Below are positions 1 through 6,037 of a stretch of 15,182 nt of DNA, piece after piece (positions within the stretch are counted from its first letter, which is position 1; each line of letters opens with the position of its first letter). The notes under the pieces are model-generated. The model searched no databases, was not told the DNA's origin, and saw only the letters and a list, made by a program, of their open reading frames with translations. Position numbers and translations under genes: made by a program. Source of the stretch: Anaerolineales bacterium (GTDB lineage Bacteria; Chloroflexota; Anaerolineae; Promineifilales; Promineifilaceae); the NCBI GenBank assembly GCA_020432595.1, contig JAGQGA010000052.1, forward strand, positions 1 through 15,182. The letters are read 5' to 3'.

Positions 1-936
1 CATTACACGGCACTCTCAACCCTGCTCTCCAACTTCCTCATTAGCGAGGAATTTATCAGCGTGGGAATGAATTTGTCGGTGCAATGTTATGAGGAGGTGG
101 CGTTTGGGTCGGAGGACGCGGCGGAAACGGCCGTTTCTGCCTACCCCCAACTTGCCGAAACCTTTGCCGTAGGTACCAATACCGGCCCCTTTGCCTACAC
201 CGTCTGCGCCACCTGGGACGTAGGCCGCGCCCCGGCCATTGAAAACGAAGCTATCCGTAGCGACCTTCCCACCTTGGTGCTGGCGGGGGAATATGACCCC
301 ATCACCCCGCCAGCTTGGGGGCAACTGGTGGCAGCCAACCTGTCTCAGGCCACCTACCTCGAATTCCCTGGTCTCGGCCACGCCGTCAGCACCGCTGGCG
401 ACTGCCCGCAGAGCATCACGCTGGCCTTTTTTGCCAACCCCACCGCCTCGCCCGCCGCAAGCTGCCTGGCAGAAATGGGCAGCCCTGCCTTTGTGGTGGG
501 CAGTGAAAGCGGCGAGATTGTGCTCGAGCCGTTTAGCGAAACAGACCCGTTTGCCATGTCGGGGGTCGTTCCGGCGGGATGGGAACAGGCTGGCCCCGGC
601 ACCTATGTGCGCGGCGCGTCCATTTTAGACCAAACCCTCATCATTCAGGTGGCTGCCCCCGCCGCTCCCGGCATCATGGCCGATGTGTTTACCAGCAGCC
701 TGCTCAATTCGCTGGGCGTAGAGGCGTTGGGGGAAAGCGTGGGGACGTTTGTGGATAACGGCCGTTCTTGGTCTCTCTACACCGCCACCGTCCAAGGCCA
801 CCTCCTTGACCTTGCCACCGCCGAAACGGCCGAGGGCGTGTTTATGGTGGCGATGATTAGCACAGAGGAGGAGCGGGAGGGGTTAATAACGGCCGTTTTC
901 CAACCCGCCCTCACCGCCCTCACCCTCAACCGGTAG
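1..936 (+). CDS. TAP-like alpha/beta hydrolase, C-terminal part (5' end outside window)
   Basis: The reading frame is open from base 1 to a TAG at 934-936 and gives 311 residues, so the true start lies upstream. The fragment resembles the C-terminal half of secreted tripeptidyl-aminopeptidase-like hydrolases (TAP-like family). It has an SVQCYEE segment near residue 26, then PTLVLAGEYDPITPP around residues 90-103, where Asp99 would be the catalytic acid, and GLGHAV with the catalytic His127. The nucleophile Ser is not in the window. Cysteines in SVQC, TVCATW, GDCPQ and SCLAEM fit the disulfide pattern of exported members. About 150 residues after the hydrolase core match nothing I recognise. 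Three copies of the AACGGCCGTT palindrome lie inside the gene. It ends directly against an intergenic hairpin. Family is confident; substrate (peptide or ester) cannot be told. Confidence 0.8.
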   Translation, partial: HYTALSTLLSNFLISEEFISVGMNLSVQCYEEVAFGSEDAAETAVSAYPQLAETFAVGTNTGPFAYTVCATWDVGRAPAIENEAIRSDLPTLVLAGEYDPITPPAWGQLVAANLSQATYLEFPGLGHAVSTAGDCPQSITLAFFANPTASPAASCLAEMGSPAFVVGSESGEIVLEPFSETDPFAMSGVVPAGWEQAGPGTYVRGASILDQTLIIQVAAPAAPGIMADVFTSSLLNSLGVEALGESVGTFVDNGRSWSLYTATVQGHLLDLATAETAEGVFMVAMISTEEEREGLITAVFQPALTALTLNR

Positions 937-955
937 GGGCGTATTGCATACGCCC
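937..955. terminator. Hairpin directly after the hydrolase stop codon
   Basis: GGGCGTAT (937-944) and ATACGCCC (948-955) form a perfect 8-bp stem with a TGC loop, starting on the base after the TAG stop. The following bases, TCTTCG, are not a clean T tract. This is either an intrinsic terminator or one copy of a dispersed hairpin repeat. Confidence 0.45.
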
Positions 956-976
956 TCTTCGCCCCATCACCCACCT

Positions 977-1001
977 GGTTCCCACGGTCTTCGTGGGAAC
1001 C
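977..1001. repeat. Perfect 10-bp inverted repeat between convergent genes
   Basis: GGTTCCCACG (977-986) and CGTGGGAACC (992-1001) are exact reverse complements with a 5-base loop. A pyrimidine run, TTCTTCC, follows on the + strand. It lies between the convergent hydrolase and STAND genes and could stop transcription from the hydrolase side. A dispersed repeat is equally possible. Confidence 0.5.
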
Positions 1002-1070
1002 TTCTTCCAACCGCTCCTGCGGCACGCATTACAATAGCCGTTGAGCATGTTCCTGAGCAAGGTTGTGAAC

Positions 1071-1107
1071 CCGTGGCTACCCACATGTGGGTACATACCC
1101 CTGGCTA
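1071..1107. repeat. Palindromic element overlapping the STAND gene stop codon
   Basis: A perfect 16-base palindrome, TACCCACATGTGGGTA, occupies 1078-1093. It is flanked by related GTGGCTAC and CTGGCTAC words at 1073-1080 and 1101-1108. The TAG stop of the STAND gene (complement of 1105-1107) falls in the second of these words. The 937-1104 gap otherwise holds only the two hairpins listed separately; I see no gene in it. Confidence 0.5.
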
Positions 1108-4100
1108 CACCTTTCCTGACGACGCAGGCGCAGGGCGAAAACGCCGCCACAGCTGCACCCCCAGCCGCCCCAAACCCCGCCCCAGCCAAAACAGCAGTCC
1201 CAACCCCAACACGGCTGCTACCCCCGCCCAAATCCGCCCCGCCAGCGTATAAATGACATAATCCAAACCGTTTCTTTCCCAGGAAATAGATGGCGCAGGC
1301 AAATTAGGGCAAGTGGAGCGATACAATGCATTCGGCCGATATAGCTGCCACTGCTTCAAGGTTAAATTTGTTTCGAGCCAATTACAGGGAGAATGAGCAA
1401 AGCGATCCGGCCAAATAAACACCGTGCGGTCACCTGAAGCCGAGGCCAGCCACTCCCCATCGTTCGACCAGGCCACGCTGTAGACCCAGGACGAATGCTC
1501 TGCTAAGGTTGTCAGCGGCTGCCACGTTGCCGTATCCCAAATCACTACTGAACTGTCACTGGAAGCCGAAGCTAGCCGTTCCCCATCCGGTGACCATGCG
1601 ACACTTAGCACAGTTGACTCATGCCCTTTCAAGACGGTTAATTGCTCCCACGTTGGCGTATTCCAAATAACCACTGCGCCATCAGCGGAAGCTGAAGCCA
1701 GCCGATCTCCATCTGGAGACCACGCTATACTCCTGATCCAATCTGAATGCCCTCGTAAAGAGGTCAGTTGATTCCACGTCGCCGTATTCCAAATTCTTAC
1801 CGTGCCATCAGCGGAAGCCGAAGCCAGATAGGGAGAAGATGGCGACCATGCCACGTTCAAGACATAATCCGAATGCCCCTGTAAGACGGCCATTTGGTTC
1901 CACGTCGTTGTGTTCCAAATCATTACCGTGCCGTCAGCGGAAGCCGAGGCCAGTCGCTCTCCATTCGGCGACCACGCTACACTTGAGATTGTTGACACAT
2001 GCTCCTGCAAAACGGCTTGTTGGTTCCAGGTCGCCGTCTGCCAAATTACTATGGTTTGGTCGTCGGAAGCCGAGGCCAGTCGCTCTCCATCCGGCGACCA
2101 CGCCACGTTCAAAATAGCCGACGAATGCCCCTGCAAGACGGTCAGTTGCTCCCATGTTGCCGTATTCCAAATTATTACCGTGCGGTCATTAGAAGCTGAG
2201 GCTAGTTGCTTCCCGTCTGGGGACCATGTCACGCTCAAGACAGTTGACAGATGCCCTTGCAAAACGGTTAGATGGTTCCAGGTCGCCGTCTGCCAAATTA
2301 CTATGGTTTGGTCGTCGGAAGCCGAGGCTAGTCGTTCCCCATCTGGCGACCACACCACGTTCAAAACAGCCGACGAATGCCCTTGCAAGACGGTCAGTTG
2401 CTCCCATGTTGCCGTATTCCAAATCACTGCTGAACTGTCATGGGACGCCGAGGCCAGCCGATCCCCATTCGGCGACCAAGCCACGTCCAAAACAGATGAC
2501 GAATGCCCCTGCAAGACGGTCAGTTGCTCCCATGTTGCCGTATTCCAAATCACTACCGTGCGGTTATCGGAAGCTGAGGCTAGCTTCTCTCCATCAGGCG
2601 ACCATGACATGCTCAAGGTAGTCGACGAATGCTCTAACAAGACGGTTAGTTGCTTCCACGTTGCTGTATTCCAAATCACCATCGTGCGGTCATCGGAAGC
2701 CGAGGCTAACCACCTCCCATCCGGTGACCAAGCCACATCTAAAACAGATGACGAATGCCCTAGTAAGATGGTTAGTTGCTCCCACGTTGCCGTATTCCAA
2801 ATCACTACGGTGTGGTCATTGGAAGCCGAGGCCAGCCGATCTCCATCAGGCGACCACGACATGCTCCAGACAGCCGATGAATGCCCTAACAAGACAGTCA
2901 GTTGCTCCCATGTTGTTGTATTCCAAATAACCACTGCGCCATCAGCGGAAGCTGAAGCCAGCCGATCTCCATCAGGCGACCATGACATGCTCAAAGCGGT
3001 TGACGAGTGCCCTAACAAGACGGTCAGTTGCTCCCATGTCGTCGTATTCCAGATCACCACTGCGCCGCCAGCAGAAGCTGAGGCTAGTTTCTCTCCGTCA
3101 GGCGACCACGCTACGCTAAAGACAAAAGATGAATGAGCATCAAGCACTGCTTGGGGAACAAGCGCGTTTTCCGTTGGCTGCCTGGCAATCTGGGTAAAGA
3201 CGGCATTGCCTTCTCCTTTAGCCAGTCGATTCGCTTCCAATGCCAGCAGCGCTGCCGTATGTAGATTGTTTTGCCGACTAACCTCTAAACTTGCCTGGGC
3301 GCTCAATCCTCGCGCCGTTGCCACGCGACTTTGTTGGCTGGCAATCATCATGGCAAACACGGCAATGACCAAGAGCGTCACCACCCCTGTCAGTAAACGG
3401 CGCAGCCGCCATGAGCTTTTGGCCTCTAATTCGGCCTGCTTTTCTAAAACCGCCGCCCGTTCCGTTTCGACCGCCGCCAACATCTGCGCCATTTCCAGGT
3501 CTTGCTGCTGTTGTGCCTCTCGTGCTGCGGCTTGGGCGGCAATTAACGCCGCCCGTTCCGTTTCCGCTTTGGCAAGCTGCTGCGCCATTTCCAGCTCGCG
3601 CTGCCGCTGTGCTTCTTGATCTGCTGCTTGCGCGTTCCGCCTTTCCGTACAAGTCGTAATAAAAGCCGTTTCCACCGCCGTCACCAGCGCGGGACGTTCC
3701 AGCAGCCACCCTTCCGCCTCCGCCAGCGGCGCGCCGCGCAACAAATACCCTTCATCTTGTTTATTGGTTTCCCACAGGGCAATCGTGTCGCGCAGCCGCT
3801 CCTGCCAACTGCGGAAAAGCCGGTCTTCGCTCATCCAATCCCGTAGCCGCTGCCACTGCCGAATCAGGGCTTCATGCACCACCTCAATCGTCTCCTGCTG
3901 CCGCCCGTCCTCCCCCGTCACCACCAGCCGCGCATCGGCCAACTGCTGCACCAGCCTCCATTCCGCTTGCACCAGGTCGCTGCGGCGGGCCAGGCGGCGG
4001 GTGTCCTCGGTGCCAGCCCCCGGCTGCACCAGTTGCGTAAACAGGTGGCGCGTCTGGGCTTGGCTGGCTTCGTCAAGGTCAGCAAAAACGGCATCAGCAT

Positions 4101-5193
4101 GGTTGGCTAACGCCCCCTCAATCCGCCCAATCGCTTCATAAGCATCATGGGTCAGCGTGCCAGCCGCGTGCGCCTGGTCCCAAAGCTGCGTCAGGCCAAA
4201 CTGCAACAGCGGTAAGTTGCCGGGTTCATCCCCCACATCCTGCAAAATGCGCGTCACCAGCCCCGCCTCAAAGCCAACGTTCGCCCCTGCCAGCGGTTGC
4301 TCAATCGTCTGCCGCAGCGCCTCGGTGCCCATCGGCCCCAGCAAAAAGTCGTTGTCCTGCAGCCAGGCCACAAACGGGGCATATCCCAGTGCCTGCCCCA
4401 TAAAGTCAGCCCGCATCGTAATCAGCACCGTTGGCGCGTGGCCGTCTTCTGCTTGCAGCGCCGCCAGCAGCAAATCCAGAAAGCGGTGGCGCTGCTCGCC
4501 GTCGCTCACCTGCGTATACAGCTCCTCAAACTGGTCAATGATGAGCAAGAGATGGTGGTTGGTGGCTTGTAGCTGGTGGACGTAGTCGGCCAGCGGCACG
4601 CTGCCGCTTTGTAAATAGCCCGCCAGTTCGCGGGCGCGGGCTGGTTCGTTGATGGCATCGGTGTCGGGCTGCAGCATCGGCACCAGGGCGTGGGCCAGGT
4701 TGAGCAAGGGGGTCTTTTCCGGCCGCAGTTGGGCAATGTGCCAGTTGCCCCGCCGCCCCAAGCGGGGCAGCAACCCTGCCAGCACTAGCGACGATTTGCC
4801 ACTGCCGGAGGAGCCAACAACGGCCGTAAAACGATTAGCTAAAACTGTCTCTTCCAGCCGCTGGCTCTCGGCTTCCCGGCCGAAAAAACGGTTAGCGTCT
4901 GCTTCCTGAAAGGCAAAAAGCCCTTTGTACGGGTTATTGGGGTCGTGAGTGAGCGTTAGCTGCCAACTTACATGGCTGTGCTGCTGGCGCAGCCACAACA
5001 ACAGGGGTGACTGTTTGTTGCGGCGGTCGCAATGGTCAAGCAGCGCAATGACCTTCTCGCCTTTTGTCACCCCCGCCAGGTTTTCATAATCAACGCCCAA
5101 ATCAAAGCACAGCCTCTTGACATCCCCCAATTCAAGATGCTTTTCCATCTGCTGCCGCAGTTTTTGCCGTTGCTCTTGGGTCTGTTGCGTCAT
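1105..5193 (-). CDS. NLR-like STAND NTPase with coiled coil, two TM helices and 14 WD40 blades
   Basis: 1362 residues from an ATG at 5193; a TTG three bases upstream is less likely because GAGG stands 7 bases before the ATG. Residues ~10-74 (LCFDLGVDYENL and what follows) resemble effector-associated, death-like adaptor domains (EADs). From ~88 a STAND NTPase follows: NPYKGLFAF, FFGRE, Walker A GSSGSGKSS (127-135), Walker B LLLIIDQFEEL with Asp220, TMRADF (~260), and VVHEALIRQWQRL (~439) typical of the winged-helix end. Residues ~520-592 form a coiled coil with two related ~32-residue units. A membrane helix is at ~600-618. Fourteen WD40 blades start at His687, then a conserved-looking tail (NLT..W, YRSTCPNLP) and a second hydrophobic helix at ~1321-1337. 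Known relatives are conflict or signalling switches; ligand and effector here are unknown. No catalytic effector domain is visible in the protein itself. Confidence 0.9.
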   Translation of the reverse strand: MTQQTQEQRQKLRQQMEKHLELGDVKRLCFDLGVDYENLAGVTKGEKVIALLDHCDRRNKQSPLLLWLRQQHSHVSWQLTLTHDPNNPYKGLFAFQEADANRFFGREAESQRLEETVLANRFTAVVGSSGSGKSSLVLAGLLPRLGRRGNWHIAQLRPEKTPLLNLAHALVPMLQPDTDAINEPARARELAGYLQSGSVPLADYVHQLQATNHHLLLIIDQFEELYTQVSDGEQRHRFLDLLLAALQAEDGHAPTVLITMRADFMGQALGYAPFVAWLQDNDFLLGPMGTEALRQTIEQPLAGANVGFEAGLVTRILQDVGDEPGNLPLLQFGLTQLWDQAHAAGTLTHDAYEAIGRIEGALANHADAVFADLDEASQAQTRHLFTQLVQPGAGTEDTRRLARRSDLVQAEWRLVQQLADARLVVTGEDGRQQETIEVVHEALIRQWQRLRDWMSEDRLFRSWQERLRDTIALWETNKQDEGYLLRGAPLAEAEGWLLERPALVTAVETAFITTCTERRNAQAADQEAQRQRELEMAQQLAKAETERAALIAAQAAAREAQQQQDLEMAQMLAAVETERAAVLEKQAELEAKSSWRLRRLLTGVVTLLVIAVFAMMIASQQSRVATARGLSAQASLEVSRQNNLHTAALLALEANRLAKGEGNAVFTQIARQPTENALVPQAVLDAHSSFVFSVAWSPDGEKLASASAGGAVVIWNTTTWEQLTVLLGHSSTALSMSWSPDGDRLASASADGAVVIWNTTTWEQLTVLLGHSSAVWSMSWSPDGDRLASASNDHTVVIWNTATWEQLTILLGHSSSVLDVAWSPDGRWLASASDDRTMVIWNTATWKQLTVLLEHSSTTLSMSWSPDGEKLASASDNRTVVIWNTATWEQLTVLQGHSSSVLDVAWSPNGDRLASASHDSSAVIWNTATWEQLTVLQGHSSAVLNVVWSPDGERLASASDDQTIVIWQTATWNHLTVLQGHLSTVLSVTWSPDGKQLASASNDRTVIIWNTATWEQLTVLQGHSSAILNVAWSPDGERLASASDDQTIVIWQTATWNQQAVLQEHVSTISSVAWSPNGERLASASADGTVMIWNTTTWNQMAVLQGHSDYVLNVAWSPSSPYLASASADGTVRIWNTATWNQLTSLRGHSDWIRSIAWSPDGDRLASASADGAVVIWNTPTWEQLTVLKGHESTVLSVAWSPDGERLASASSDSSVVIWDTATWQPLTTLAEHSSWVYSVAWSNDGEWLASASGDRTVFIWPDRFAHSPCNWLETNLTLKQWQLYRPNALYRSTCPNLPAPSISWERNGLDYVIYTLAGRIWAGVAAVLGLGLLFWLGRGLGRLGVQLWRRFRPAPASSGKV
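1411..3135 (-). repeat. Tandem 126-bp array encoding 14 WD40 blades (two seven-bladed propellers)
   Basis: Blades begin with His at complement position 3135 and recur every 126 bases to 1497, with no insertion or deletion in 14 units; the last ends after its Trp at 1411. His1, Trp10, Ser11, LASAS (17-21), Ile28 and Trp29 are invariant, and Asp23 is present in 12 of 14. Positions 4, 6, 22 and 24 vary strongly while the framework is nearly fixed. Fourteen equals two seven-bladed propellers. Blades 3-4 resemble 5-6, and 7-8 resemble 9-10, which points to growth in two-blade steps. A 56-base stretch is identical between blade 2 (2918-2973) and blade 12 (1658-1713). Confidence 0.92.
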
Positions 5194-5213
5194 CAACCAG
5201 CCTCGCTCCCTTT

Positions 5214-5219
5214 ATTGTA
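5214..5219 (-). promoter_or_regulatory. Possible -10 element of the STAND gene
   Basis: The complement of 5214-5219 reads TACAAT, about 20 bases before the ATG. No good -35 box lies at the right distance, so this is weak. The same 143-bp gap carries the strong opposing mazEF promoter. Confidence 0.25.
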
Positions 5220-5273
5220 GCGTAAGCGAAGCACGAAAACGACTTGATATTTTTCGAGTACTCACCCAACACG

Positions 5274-5302
5274 TTGACATCTATTGCCGCATCATCTATG
5301 AT
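5274..5302 (+). promoter_or_regulatory. Sigma70-type promoter of the mazEF pair
   Basis: TTGACA (5274-5279) is followed after exactly 17 bases by TATGAT (5297-5302). The predicted transcript would begin near 5309, leaving a leader of under 30 bases that holds the GGAGG ribosome site (5327-5331). It is the best promoter match in the window. Confidence 0.75.
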
Positions 5303-5316
5303 GTTGGTTTAGATGT
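5277..5316. promoter_or_regulatory. Two nested dyads on the mazEF promoter, probable antitoxin operator
   Basis: CATCAT (5290-5295) pairs with ATGATG (5298-5303), and ACATCTA (5277-5283) pairs with TAGATGT (5310-5316). Both dyads share one centre, at 5296.5, and span the end of the -35 box, the -10 box and the predicted start site. Ribbon-helix-helix antitoxins commonly repress their own promoter from such symmetric sites. That the RHH protein encoded just downstream binds here is an inference. Confidence 0.6.
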
Positions 5317-5336
5317 TAAATTTGATGGAGGATGTG

Positions 5337-5633
5337 ATGAGTACAACACTGTTTCCGCAACCCGAAATGATCCGCACGACGGTGACATTGCCGGCCGACC
5401 TCATTGCCCGCAGTCAACCGTTTCTGGATCAAGGCATGATAGCCAGCCGCAACGCGCTTATTGTGGCGGCGGTTGAGCATTTTTTGGCAGAACTTGAACG
5501 TCAGGAAATTGATCGGCAGTTTGCGGCAATGAGTAATGATGAGGCCTATCAAGCTTTGAACGAAGCTATAGCCGACGACTTTTCTGATAGCGATTGGGAA
5601 GCTTTGAATATGGGTGAGGGTGAAGCGGCATGA
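5337..5633 (+). CDS. mazE: Ribbon-helix-helix antitoxin, MazE-type
   Basis: 98 residues from the ATG at 5337, chosen because GGAGG (5327-5331) is 5 bases upstream; a longer frame from 5313 would start next to the predicted transcript start without a leader. Residues ~11-52 fit a ribbon-helix-helix DNA-binding fold: the strand MIRTTVTLP, then two helices to AVEHFL. The C-terminal part (~60-98) is acidic, with NEAIADDFSDSDWEALNMGE, the kind of segment that wraps the toxin in Bacillus-type MazE (EndoAI) antitoxins. The stop overlaps the toxin start in ATGA, which implies translational coupling. It should both neutralise the toxin and repress the promoter at 5274-5302. Type II assignment is strong; the gene name follows the toxin partner. 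Confidence 0.85.
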   Translation: MSTTLFPQPEMIRTTVTLPADLIARSQPFLDQGMIASRNALIVAAVEHFLAELERQEIDRQFAAMSNDEAYQALNEAIADDFSDSDWEALNMGEGEAA

Positions 5634-5968
5634 AGCGAGGAGAGGTCTATGATGCACGGCTTAGCCCCACCGAAGGTTCTGAGCAAGCGGGAATACGCCC
5701 CGTGATCATTGTTAGCCGGGATGCCATCAACATTCACAGCCCGGTGATTGTCATTGTGCCTCTCACGAATCGGGTTCACGTAACCCGTGATTATCCCAAT
5801 AATGTCGTTGTGCCAAAGGGAGAAGGTGGGTTAATCGTGGATTCTGTAGCTTTGGGTGGGCAAGTGCGAGCCATTTCCAAAACCCGTTTGCGCCAACTGC
5901 GCGGCACCTTGTCGTCCCAAACCATGCAGGCCATTGATCGCGCCCTAAAAATTACGCTTGATCTCTGA
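5630..5968 (+). CDS. mazF: MazF/PemK-family endoribonuclease toxin
   Basis: 112 residues, the usual MazF length. It opens with MKRGEVYDARLSPTEGSEQ, followed by GIRPVIIVSRD (Arg23), VIVIVPLTN (Thr46) and DSVALGGQVRAISKTRL (~71-87). Arg23 and Thr46 match the positions of the catalytic Arg and Thr of Bacillus MazF (about 25 and 48). The family cleaves single-stranded RNA at short sequence motifs and halts growth when the antitoxin is lost; the cleavage motif cannot be read from sequence. The start codon overlaps the antitoxin stop by 4 bases. All hallmark residues are present, so the toxin looks intact. The pair stands head-to-head with the STAND gene, and a double hairpin follows 8 bases after the stop. 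Confidence 0.93.
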   Translation: MKRGEVYDARLSPTEGSEQAGIRPVIIVSRDAINIHSPVIVIVPLTNRVHVTRDYPNNVVVPKGEGGLIVDSVALGGQVRAISKTRLRQLRGTLSSQTMQAIDRALKITLDL

Positions 5969-5976
5969 TTGATGAA

Positions 5977-6037
5977 TAGCCGAGGATTTCAATCCTCGTC
6001 CTCAACGCCGAAGAGCGAGGTTGGGAAACCTCGGCTA
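5977..6037. repeat. Compound inverted repeat, possible two-way terminator
   Basis: TAGCCGAGG (5977-5985) and CCTCGGCTA (6029-6037) form an outer 9-bp arm pair. Inside are two hairpins: CGAGGATT/AATCCTCG (5981-5988 and 5991-5998) and CGAGGTT/AACCTCG (6016-6022 and 6027-6033). The element fills the space between convergent mazF and the lipoprotein gene, whose TAG stop (complement of 6035-6037) is part of the outer arm. No T tract follows, so termination is only likely by position. Confidence 0.6.

Noticed and set aside
944..1252. Pro-rich + strand open frame after the hydrolase
   Set aside because: It crosses intergenic hairpins and the 3' end of the STAND gene on the other strand, has no ribosome site, and resembles no protein family.
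1411..3135. CRISPR-like or satellite array
   Set aside because: The units are 126 bp, contiguous without spacers, and in frame with a WD40 protein; there are no cas genes.
1411..3135. Diversity-generating retroelement acting on the variable blades
   Set aside because: No reverse transcriptase or template repeat is in the window, and the variation is not confined to A-derived positions in one C-terminal target.
1910..3136. Long open frame (408 codons) on the + strand across the WD40 region
   Set aside because: It is the mirror of the 126-bp tandem array: the same open frame is copied in every unit. Its product is a 42-residue Ser/Cys-rich repeat with no known domain, while the opposite strand gives perfect WD40 blades.
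5194..5196. TTG start one codon upstream for the STAND protein
   Set aside because: The ATG at 5193 has better spacing to GAGG; the TTG would be only 4 bases from it.
5313..5336. Longer start for the antitoxin (ATG at 5313)
   Set aside because: It would lie about 4 bases after the predicted transcript start and before the GGAGG at 5327, so the ATG at 5337 is far more likely.
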